DNA of 8,074 nucleotides, taken from the NCBI GenBank assembly GCA_964550895.1, contig CAZKAP010000064.1, forward strand, positions 1 to 8,074. The letters run 5' to 3'. A program made the translations under genes and the position numbers. The notes beneath the pieces are model-generated. The model made no database searches, had not been told where the DNA came from, and worked only from the letters and a program-made list of their open reading frames with translations. Source of the DNA: CAZKAP01 sp964550895. Lineage in GTDB: Bacteria; Bacteroidota; Bacteroidia; Flavobacteriales; Flavobacteriaceae. The stretch's first letter is position 1; each line of letters opens with the position of its first letter. Positions 1 through 5,207 of this stretch are shown here, in pieces.

Positions 1-54
1 CCTGCAACCTTCTGAGCCGTAATCAGATGCGCTATTCAGTTGCGCCACGAGGCC
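1..54 (-). tRNA. tRNA-Arg (anticodon ACG), 5' part, cut by the window edge
   Basis: Read on the minus strand from 54 down to 1, the bases fold as the first 54 nt of a tRNA. The order is a 7-nt acceptor 5' strand (GGCCTCG), T8-G9, a 4-bp D stem GCGC/GCGC around loop AACTGAATA, a 5-bp anticodon stem TCTGA/TCAGA around loop TTACGGC, variable loop AGGTT, and the 5' strand of the T stem (GCAGG). Loop positions 34-36 read ACG, the arginine anticodon normally edited to ICG to read CGU/CGC/CGA. The T loop, the 3' acceptor strand and any CCA lie outside the window. It is transcribed leftwards, away from apt. The identification rests on the exact fit of all visible stems. Confidence 0.9.
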
Positions 55-96
55 GAATTCTCCGCAGACGTGAAAGCACACGCGAATACGGGGGTG

Positions 97-127
97 CAAA
101 TATATTTCTTTTTTACATTTACTACAA
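97..127 (-). promoter_or_regulatory. Bacteroidota-type promoter of the tRNA-Arg gene
   Basis: On the minus strand, TTG at 127-125 is followed after 20 nt by TATATTTG at 104-97. This fits the Bacteroidota primary-sigma consensus TTG-N17-23-TAnnTTTG. Transcription would begin near 90, about 36 nt before the mature tRNA 5' end at 54. The -33 element lies only about 17 nt upstream of the proposed apt start, so the two divergent genes share a very compact control region. No comparably good plus-strand promoter for apt was seen; TATATTTC at 101-108 is the nearest candidate. Confidence 0.65.
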
Positions 128-143
128 CACTTATACCACCGCT

Positions 144-665
144 TTGGACCTCGACAGCTTTATACGCGATGTCCCGGATTTTCCCAAACCCGGCATCAAT
201 TTCAAGGACATTACCCCCTTGTTCAACGACCCGAAGGCCTTCAAATACAGCTTCTATATGCTCATGGAAATGGTTCATGAGCTGGAAGGGGAAATAACCA
301 AGGTGGTGGGTATTGAGAGTCGCGGGTTCATCATGGGGCCTATGCTGGCTCGGGAGATTCATGCCGGTTTCGTTCCTATGCGCAAGGCCAACAAACTCCC
401 TTACAAAACGCGCAGCATCGACTATGGCCTGGAGTACGGCTCTGCCACCCTGGAGGTTCATGTGGATGCCATCGAACCCGGGGATCGGGTGCTCATTCAC
501 GATGACGTCCTGGCTACGGGAGGAACGGCCAATGCCGCCAGCCGCCTGGTGAAAGAAATGGGGGGTACCGTTGTACAGTTCAACTTTCTGTTGGAACTGG
601 CATTCCTGAATGGTAAAGATCGTCTAAGCCCCATGGCGGGGGTCCAGTCGCTTTTAAAGTACTAG
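144..665 (+). CDS. apt: adenine phosphoribosyltransferase
   Basis: A cytoplasmic purine-salvage enzyme that converts adenine and PRPP to AMP and pyrophosphate. From the TTG at 144 the protein has 173 residues, the usual length for the family. It opens with the typical N-terminal pattern, including FPKPGINFKDITPL. ESRGF at residues 58-62 and VLIHDDVLATGGT at 116-128 (the PRPP-binding loop with the paired aspartates D120-D121) are the diagnostic motifs. The frame is open upstream to an ATG at 27, but that extension would be read antisense through the tRNA-Arg gene and resembles no part of this family. No in-frame ATG exists near the conserved N terminus, so TTG144 is the best start. It has no visible Shine-Dalgarno sequence, as is common in this phylum. 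It is monocistronic as far as can be seen. Function is certain; the exact start is inferred. Confidence 0.95.
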   Translation: MDLDSFIRDVPDFPKPGINFKDITPLFNDPKAFKYSFYMLMEMVHELEGEITKVVGIESRGFIMGPMLAREIHAGFVPMRKANKLPYKTRSIDYGLEYGSATLEVHVDAIEPGDRVLIHDDVLATGGTANAASRLVKEMGGTVVQFNFLLELAFLNGKDRLSPMAGVQSLLKY

Positions 666-716
666 ATTGCCTTTGCGCACCGGCGATCCCAGGTGATGAG
701 GTCCGGTTCGTCTGCT

Positions 717-739
717 CTGGGAGTTGATTAGTCTCCCAG
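717..739. other. inverted repeat between convergent apt and the 51-aa gene
   Basis: CTGGGAG (717-723) and CTCCCAG (733-739) form a perfect 7-bp stem around a 9-nt loop. The repeat overlaps the stop codon of the minus-strand small gene and lies 52 nt after the apt stop. There is no T-tract on either side, so it is not a canonical intrinsic terminator. It may still act as a 3' end for these convergent transcripts. Confidence 0.3.
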
Positions 740-883
740 TGCCCGGGTCGTCACCCAATACCGGTAACCGAGCAGCAAAAGTTGCCACTTGCGGGCCTTT
801 CCCAGATCGCTGACGCTATGGGTAAGAGAAGGCAGTAAGGCTTTGTTGAATCGGGCCAGAGTCCTGAATACCTGCTTTCGCAT
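728..883 (-). CDS. small conserved-looking basic protein (51 aa), function unknown
   Basis: A 51-residue ORF runs from an ATG at 883 to a TAA at 728. It begins MRKQVFRTLARFNKALLPSL, has a basic middle (LGKARKWQ), and ends with LLLLGYRYWVTTRALGD. The aromatic pattern GYRYWVT near the C terminus and the LARFNK...LLPS start resemble, from memory, a family of roughly 50-residue hypothetical proteins found in flavobacteria, sometimes labelled 'SsrA-binding protein' by automatic pipelines. I cannot confirm that here and there is no SmpB domain. A good -7 promoter element lies 14 nt upstream of the ATG, with no competing gene on either strand, which favours a real gene. It has no clear transmembrane segment; WQLLLLGYRYWV could be a short amphipathic helix. 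It converges with apt. The small size makes it easy for gene finders to miss. Confidence 0.65.
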   Translation of the reverse strand: MRKQVFRTLARFNKALLPSLTHSVSDLGKARKWQLLLLGYRYWVTTRALGD

Positions 884-896
884 CCGCTGCTTTTTG

Positions 897-904
897 CAAA
901 GATA
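897..904 (-). promoter_or_regulatory. -7 promoter element before the 51-aa gene
   Basis: TATCTTTG on the minus strand (904-897) matches TAnnTTTG exactly and would give a start near 890, leaving a leader of roughly 7 nt before the ATG at 883. No TTG -33 box is seen at the expected distance, so the promoter is incomplete by consensus. Confidence 0.45.
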
Positions 905-1023
905 GGAAGCAGATCTTCAGAAGTACGATCGCCCCGGGGGGCGTTTAAGGCAATCGCATTCTAAAAGATCAATGCAATCACGGATGCTACCAGATTGATA
1001 AGAAACTCGAGAATTGCGATCAT

Positions 1024-1342
1024 GATGGTGTGGATTTTTCGTTTTTCGATTCAGAATAAACTGCGATTGTTTTGATTTGTTGACAATATATCATGACACT
1101 TATCATGTTTCCAAAAATGCGTAACCGAAATAATATATTTGGATTCATATACCTAATTCAATTAACGTATTGTGTTCCAAAATGAAATATCTATCCTTGC
1201 GTGTGCGAACGGATTGACGGCGGAATACTCATTTATCTACTAAACTGATAGTATTGTAGGGGGCTTTTGGCGTTCTCATGAATAATTAAGGGCCGAATGG
1301 AAACGATACCTTTTGTTTTTGGCAAAAACGTTTAATTCCTGT
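1024..1342. other. AT-rich intergenic stretch without a convincing gene
   Basis: This stretch is clearly richer in A and T than the neighbouring genes. Its contents include a plus-strand TATATTTG (1134-1141) resembling a -7 element but lacking a TTG -33 box, and two direct TATCATG copies at 1089-1095 and 1101-1107. There is also a GTTTTTG-G-CAAAAAC palindrome at 1315-1329. A 42-codon minus-strand ORF (1148-1020) overlaps by ATGA the start of a 20-codon hydrophobic ORF (1023-961). None of these is strong enough to call as a gene. A short plus-strand RNA running from about 1148 into the stem-loop at 1343-1376 is conceivable. Confidence 0.4.
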
Positions 1343-1376
1343 AAAAAAAACCAGCCCGTTACGCTGGGCTGGTTTT
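1343..1376 (-). terminator. strong intrinsic terminator after the BlaI-M56 operon
   Basis: AAAACCAGCCC (1347-1357) and GGGCTGGTTTT (1366-1376) form a perfect 11-bp stem around an 8-nt loop. Read on the minus strand, the stem is followed by an unbroken run of eight T (complement of 1350-1343). It lies 72 nt beyond the stop of the M56 gene. On the plus strand the stem is followed by TTTTC, so weak termination rightwards is also possible. Confidence 0.85.
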
Positions 1377-1447
1377 CTCGGATTGACCATGAAATATGGT
1401 TTTTTGATTGATGAATAAACCTCGCCGACTTATGACTGAAAATGGAT

Positions 1448-3670
1448 TTATTTTCTGGTGGTCACTATAATGACACCGTCACGGGCCTTCTCCCCGTACA
1501 ACGCCTTGGCCGCATTGCCCTTCAGAACCTCAACTTTTTCGATATCGCCTGGGGTGAGTTTCTCAAATTCTTCCTGAGTCGAAGGCTCGCCGTCCAGGAT
1601 GTAGAGTGCGTCTTTCCCGTCGGTAAAGTAAATTTCCCGTTCCACAACCCTCGCGACTTCCCTTTCTGCCCGTCGGGCCTCTTCGGCAGCACGCGACTCC
1701 TGTTCTCGAATTACGATCCTCTCGGCGCGGATTTTGCGCTGCTGTTCCCGGGCCTCATTCTGCGCTTCGTATGCCTCCTTACGAGCTTCCTGGGCAGCTT
1801 TTTGGGTTTCTTCAATGCTTTTTTGGATGGCCTCTTTATTCTCTTTTACCTTTTGTTCCCATTCGATTCTATGTTTCTCCATCATTTCGCGGATTTCCTC
1901 CTCCTCGAGTTGTCCTTTAAGTACGAAATTTTCCATCTCAATCTGTTTTCCAAGCCGTTCCGGGCTGACCCCCTCGTGTAGGGCTTCCTCCATTTCGTTC
2001 CATACTACTCCGGGTACTGCCATATCGAAATCGAAATCCATGGAGCCCAATGGATCCCCGGTAATGATGATGTATTCGTTTTGACCGTCATCACCATTTT
2101 TCCGGGCCTTGCGGGCTTCCCTCTTGAGTTTGCGGATGGACTTACGATCCAGGGGCATGGTCATGATCTTTACGTTGGCGTTGCTGCCCTTGCGTAGCGT
2201 AAAGGCACTGCCGTTTTTAGTCTTTCCATTGCCTTTGAAGACAAAAACCCCGGATTTGGCCGAAGGGCTCTGGGCTGAGGTGTACCCTCTGACCACCACA
2301 TTTGAAGAATCGGTGATGATGTACTTTCCACCTTCGCCCTTCCTTTGAAAATGTAAGCGATACTTCTTTTTTCCGCTATCGTCCCTTTCCACCGTAATAT
2401 TCTGGACGACGACATCCTCGTTCTCCTCGTCCACCCGGACATCAATGTCGATTTCGTCCTCGATGTCCAGGGAACCGGAACTCATGGAAAAGGATTCCTC
2501 TTCGTCGTCAAAGAACAGGAAAATGGGATCGATGGGACCATCCTCCTCGATTTTGTAGTATCCCGAAAAAGATTTGCCGGAGGAATAGCGACCCTTGACG
2601 TCTATGGATAGGGAGGTGATCTGTCCTTCAGAATTCCTCACGGTAGTGTAGGACAAGTCGATTCCGTCCTCGGCCAATTCAGCCTTAATCTGATCGAGCT
2701 CGGCATCGGAGGTTTCAGCGGTCATCTCGATTTCGATGCGCTTTTCGGCTGTGTTGAACGACGACATCAGAGGATCTATGACTTCAGTCGGCACGTAGCG
2801 CACCACTTCCGTGCGGTTGAAACTGTACATAAACACAGCCAGTAGCGGTAGTACGAGGGCAAAGAAGCCGATCTTCTTCGGATGGGATGGTTTTTGATTG
2901 AGCATAACGATTCGCTTTTTGATGAATGATTTATTAAAGGTGTTGGCCAGCATCGGGGCGTGCTCGGGAGCACTGAGCCTCAACATGGCGTATTGATAGG
3001 ATGTTCGGTCCATTCCCTCGGTACTCGCGCTGCGATCCGCGAGATACTCCAGGTTTTGCCGCAGCACGTTTCTATAAGCCCAGCTGACGGGATTCCACCA
3101 GAGTACGATCAGGCAGAGTTCCATCAGCATGATATCGATACTGTGCCACTGCCGACAGTGCGCCTCCTCATGTCGGAGAATGGAGGTCCGCTCTTCCTCG
3201 CTGTACAGGTCCGGGTTCCAGAAAATGCGATTGAAGAACGAGAATGGGGGCAGGGGATCCCCTACCTGGTATATGGCGAGTCCCTGTTCTTGATGCCGCT
3301 CGGCCCTTGCGCGCAGACGGGCGATCTGGAGTATCGAATGGGCGCGGTGTAGCAGTATCATCAAGGCTCCTAAAAGGTAAGTGATCAGAAGGACGGTTCC
3401 CAGCGTCCAGTTGGGTTCGTTCGGTACGGGGACATCCGTCACTGCCCTGCGGAGTTCGGAGTACTTCATCATGGAGATCGGTACGTATTCCCGCTCAGTA
3501 TAATACACCCAGTTGATCGCCGGGATCACCATGGCCGAAAGTATACCCGTCAGCAGGTAAACCCTCAAGAACCGGAAGAACGTCTCGTTCCGGAAGAACA
3601 GCCAGTATATGCCAAGGAAGATCAGGAGAACTGCTGCGGCTTTCAGAAGATAAATGAAGAGGGGATGCAT
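1448..3670 (-). CDS. BlaR1/MecR1-like M56 membrane metallopeptidase with C-terminal TonB-receptor plug-like domain
   Basis: A 740-residue inner-membrane protein, probably the sensor-transducer that inactivates the BlaI-type repressor encoded just upstream. Hydrophobic segments lie at about 4-26, 36-57, 88-108 and 267-284, with a further hydrophobic stretch at 180-192 beside the active site. The zinc site is HEEAH at 167-171 (HExxH), and E208 in LEYLAD is the likely third ligand. After the last membrane helix about 450 residues should face the periplasm. These comprise a beta-rich part (about 300-540) with a very acidic patch (388-420), then a charged Glu/Arg/Lys coiled coil (about 575-680). 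The end is a plug-like module, YILDGEPS at 690-697 and IEKVEVLKGNAAKALYG at 710-726, running to GVIIVTT at 732-738, as in TonB-dependent receptors. No penicillin-binding sensor domain is present, so beta-lactam sensing is not supported. The start ATG follows the repressor stop by 2 nt, implying translational coupling. Ligand unknown. Confidence 0.88.
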   Translation of the reverse strand: MHPLFIYLLKAAAVLLIFLGIYWLFFRNETFFRFLRVYLLTGILSAMVIPAINWVYYTEREYVPISMMKYSELRRAVTDVPVPNEPNWTLGTVLLITYLLGALMILLHRAHSILQIARLRARAERHQEQGLAIYQVGDPLPPFSFFNRIFWNPDLYSEEERTSILRHEEAHCRQWHSIDIMLMELCLIVLWWNPVSWAYRNVLRQNLEYLADRSASTEGMDRTSYQYAMLRLSAPEHAPMLANTFNKSFIKKRIVMLNQKPSHPKKIGFFALVLPLLAVFMYSFNRTEVVRYVPTEVIDPLMSSFNTAEKRIEIEMTAETSDAELDQIKAELAEDGIDLSYTTVRNSEGQITSLSIDVKGRYSSGKSFSGYYKIEEDGPIDPIFLFFDDEEESFSMSSGSLDIEDEIDIDVRVDEENEDVVVQNITVERDDSGKKKYRLHFQRKGEGGKYIITDSSNVVVRGYTSAQSPSAKSGVFVFKGNGKTKNGSAFTLRKGSNANVKIMTMPLDRKSIRKLKREARKARKNGDDGQNEYIIITGDPLGSMDFDFDMAVPGVVWNEMEEALHEGVSPERLGKQIEMENFVLKGQLEEEEIREMMEKHRIEWEQKVKENKEAIQKSIEETQKAAQEARKEAYEAQNEAREQQRKIRAERIVIREQESRAAEEARRAEREVARVVEREIYFTDGKDALYILDGEPSTQEEFEKLTPGDIEKVEVLKGNAAKALYGEKARDGVIIVTTRK

Positions 3671-3672
3671 CT

Positions 3673-4029
3673 CTATTTATTTTTCTCAATGAGTTCCAGG
3701 ATTTCCCGGAGTTCCTCCGCACTGATCTTCTCTTCTTGTGCAAAGAAGGAAACCAGGCTCTTGTAGGAATTGGAGTAATAGTTGTGTATGGTCTCCAGGA
3801 TGTATTTACTTCGGTATTCTTCCCGGGAAACTATGGGATAGTAGCGATGGCTGTTTCCCAGGACTTCATGCCCGACAAAACCTTTATCCTCCAGATTGCG
3901 GATGGTGGTGGACAGGGTATTGTAGTGCCTGGAATCCGAGTATTCCTTTCGAATATCCTTCACGAAGGCCTTACCCAGTTTCCACAAGACGATCATCAGT
4001 TCTTCCTCTTTATTCGTAAGTTTTTGCAT
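3673..4029 (-). CDS. BlaI/MecI/CopY-family transcriptional repressor
   Basis: A 118-residue cytoplasmic DNA-binding protein, expected to repress its own operon as a dimer until cleaved or inactivated by the partner peptidase. The N-terminal two thirds form the winged helix-turn-helix. LTNKEEELMIVLWKLG at 4-19 is the classic first helix of the family, and NTLSTTIRNLEDKGFV at 37-52 is the recognition-helix region followed by the wing. The C-terminal part (about 70-118) is the dimerisation domain and contains SLVSFFAQEE at 91-100. The equivalent stretch of staphylococcal BlaI/MecI carries the N-F bond cut during induction; here the pair is F-F. Length matches the family. It is the first gene of a two-gene operon with the M56 protein, preceded by two palindromic operator candidates. 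The family assignment is firm; the regulated genes beyond its own operon cannot be read from the window. Confidence 0.93.
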   Translation of the reverse strand: MQKLTNKEEELMIVLWKLGKAFVKDIRKEYSDSRHYNTLSTTIRNLEDKGFVGHEVLGNSHRYYPIVSREEYRSKYILETIHNYYSNSYKSLVSFFAQEEKISAEELREILELIEKNK

Positions 4030-4048
4030 AGCGAAAAAGCTTTGATGA

Positions 4049-4056
4049 CGAAAGTA
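4049..4056 (-). promoter_or_regulatory. probable -7 element of the BlaI-M56 operon promoter
   Basis: TACTTTCG on the minus strand (4056-4049) matches TAnnTTTG with one mismatch and directly abuts the first operator palindrome. The start would fall near 4042, leaving a leader of about 13 nt before the ATG at 4029. The expected -33 position falls inside the operators and lacks TTG, so binding there would block RNA polymerase. Confidence 0.4.
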
Positions 4057-4092
4057 AACTAAAAAACCAGTTTTAAAACTAAAAAATTAGTT
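4057..4092. promoter_or_regulatory. tandem palindromic operator, probably for the BlaI-type repressor
   Basis: Two 16-bp elements of the form AACT-N8-AGTT lie at 4057-4072 and 4077-4092, spaced 20 bp start to start (about two helical turns). The second is a perfect 6-bp inverted repeat, AACTAA/TTAGTT around AAAA. The first is imperfect in its inner half (AACTAA against CCAGTT). They sit directly upstream of the repressor gene and over its expected core promoter, the usual arrangement for autoregulation by this family. The antiporter promoter on the other side begins 29 bp away, so control of that gene is possible but not shown. Confidence 0.65.
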
Positions 4093-4120
4093 AAAGTTAT
4101 TGGGTTATCGCCTAAAGAAG

Positions 4121-4154
4121 TTTGGCTTGCAACTTGTATCATAGACTATATTTG
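4121..4154 (+). promoter_or_regulatory. Bacteroidota-type promoter of the calcium/sodium antiporter gene
   Basis: TATATTTG at 4147-4154 matches TAnnTTTG exactly. Two -33 candidates fit the allowed spacing: TTTG at 4121-4124 (22 nt) and TTG at 4127-4129 (17 nt). Transcription would start near 4161, only about 10 nt before the TTG start codon at 4171. Confidence 0.7.
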
Positions 4155-4170
4155 CCAAAATTCAATTTTC

Positions 4171-5112
4171 TTGGAGAACGTATTTTACGTTATTGGTGGA
4201 TTGGTATTGTTGATTGTCGGGGGGAACTGGCTACTGAAATCGGCCGTGGCCCTCTCCCTGCGCTTTTCCATTCCCCGTATGGTCATCGGAATGACCGTGG
4301 TTTCTTTCGCCACCTCGGCTCCTGAACTCATCGTCAGCGCCAAAGCCGCCATGGACGGCTCCCCGGATATCGCCCTGGGCAATGTGGTAGGATCGAACAT
4401 AGCCAATATCGGTCTGGTACTCGGGATTACCCTGCTGCTCGGCCGCATACTGGTCGAACGGACCTTCCTGAATTGCGACTGGCCTGCCCTGATGATAGCG
4501 ACCGGAATGTTTGTGTTCTTCATTTACCCGGACCGCCGGCTGGAAGCCCATGAAGGAGGGATCATGCTGGCTTTTTTAATCGCCTTCCTGGTCTATGTCC
4601 TGCGCTTCGTCAAGGAAGCTCATCCGGTAGCAGAGGTGAACGAAGACGATAGTCTATCCTGGGGCATGACCCTCCTTTTGATGGTATTGGGAGGAGCCGG
4701 ACTCTGGGCAGGATCTGAGTTCCTGATCCAGGGCGCCCGGGCCATGGCACAGGATTTCGGCGTAAGCGAACGCGTGATTGCCATCACCGTGCTCAGTGTG
4801 GGGACCAGCGTGCCCGAGCTCGCCGCTTCGGTCATTGCGGCCATAAAGAAGGAGCGCGCCATATCGTTGGGCAACCTGATCGGATCTAATATCTTTAATC
4901 TATTGGCCGTACTGGGAATAACCTCCCTGATCACACCAATTGACGCTCAGGACGAAGGGCTGTTCACCAGCGATATTTTTTGGATGGTCGCCTTTTCAGC
5001 CATAACCCTGCCCATGGTGCTGCTGATTCCCCGTATGAAGCTCCGGAGAAGGGATGGCCTGTTCCTGCTTATTCTTTACATCATTTTCGTGTACAAGACG
5101 GTCGGAATGTAG
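4171..5112 (+). CDS. calcium/sodium antiporter (CaCA family, YrbG-like)
   Basis: A 313-residue polytopic inner-membrane exchanger of the Ca2+:cation antiporter superfamily, expected to use the sodium gradient to export calcium. The two inverted alpha-repeats that build the ion pathway are plain. The first has FATSAPEL at 46-53 and GNVVGSNI at 70-77; the second has GTSVPEL at 211-217 and GNLIGSNIFN at 234-243. The acidic ion-binding residues are E52 and E216. About ten hydrophobic segments are visible, with a polar cytoplasmic-type loop at about 148-163. The length is normal for YrbG-type proteins. The start is TTG171-type: TTG at 4171 gives a typical short N terminus before the first membrane helix, there is no nearby in-frame ATG, and the promoter lies immediately upstream. 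It is a single gene, divergent from the BlaI operon and convergent with glutamine synthetase. The transported ion is inferred from the family. Confidence 0.92.
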   Translation: MENVFYVIGGLVLLIVGGNWLLKSAVALSLRFSIPRMVIGMTVVSFATSAPELIVSAKAAMDGSPDIALGNVVGSNIANIGLVLGITLLLGRILVERTFLNCDWPALMIATGMFVFFIYPDRRLEAHEGGIMLAFLIAFLVYVLRFVKEAHPVAEVNEDDSLSWGMTLLLMVLGGAGLWAGSEFLIQGARAMAQDFGVSERVIAITVLSVGTSVPELAASVIAAIKKERAISLGNLIGSNIFNLLAVLGITSLITPIDAQDEGLFTSDIFWMVAFSAITLPMVLLIPRMKLRRRDGLFLLILYIIFVYKTVGM

Positions 5113-5149
5113 CCAGCCCTATTTCATAATCCATACACCAAAACGCAGA

Positions 5150-5177
5150 AAACCGTCCCATGACCCTGGGACGGTTT
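5150..5177. terminator. bidirectional terminator between the antiporter and glutamine synthetase genes
   Basis: AAACCGTCCCA (5150-5160) and TGGGACGGTTT (5167-5177) form a perfect 11-bp stem with a 6-nt loop. It lies 37 nt after the antiporter stop and 30 nt after the glutamine synthetase stop. T-tracts are short: TTT then CAT on the plus strand, TTTT then C on the minus strand. The position between converging genes supports use by both. Confidence 0.8.
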
Positions 5178-5207
5178 CATACGCATAGACTTTTATGGGT
5201 TGCCGTA

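Noticed and set aside
27..143. Upstream in-frame extension of apt from the ATG at 27
   Set aside because: It reads antisense through the tRNA-Arg gene and its promoter, has no resemblance to Apt, and would make the protein 212 residues instead of about 173.
36..500. 154-codon minus-strand ORF inside apt
   Set aside because: It is antisense to a clear apt gene, overlaps the tRNA promoter and 5' end, and shows no recognisable domain.
930..943. GC-rich palindrome CGCCCCGGGGGGCG
   Set aside because: The loop is too short for a full stem and only TTT follows on the plus strand, with no T-tract on the minus strand; too little to call a terminator or operator.
1442..1981. 179-codon plus-strand ORF opposite the M56 gene
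   Set aside because: Its phenylalanine- and leucine-rich product is what the complement of a Glu/Lys/Arg-rich coiled coil gives; the minus strand encodes a recognisable protein.
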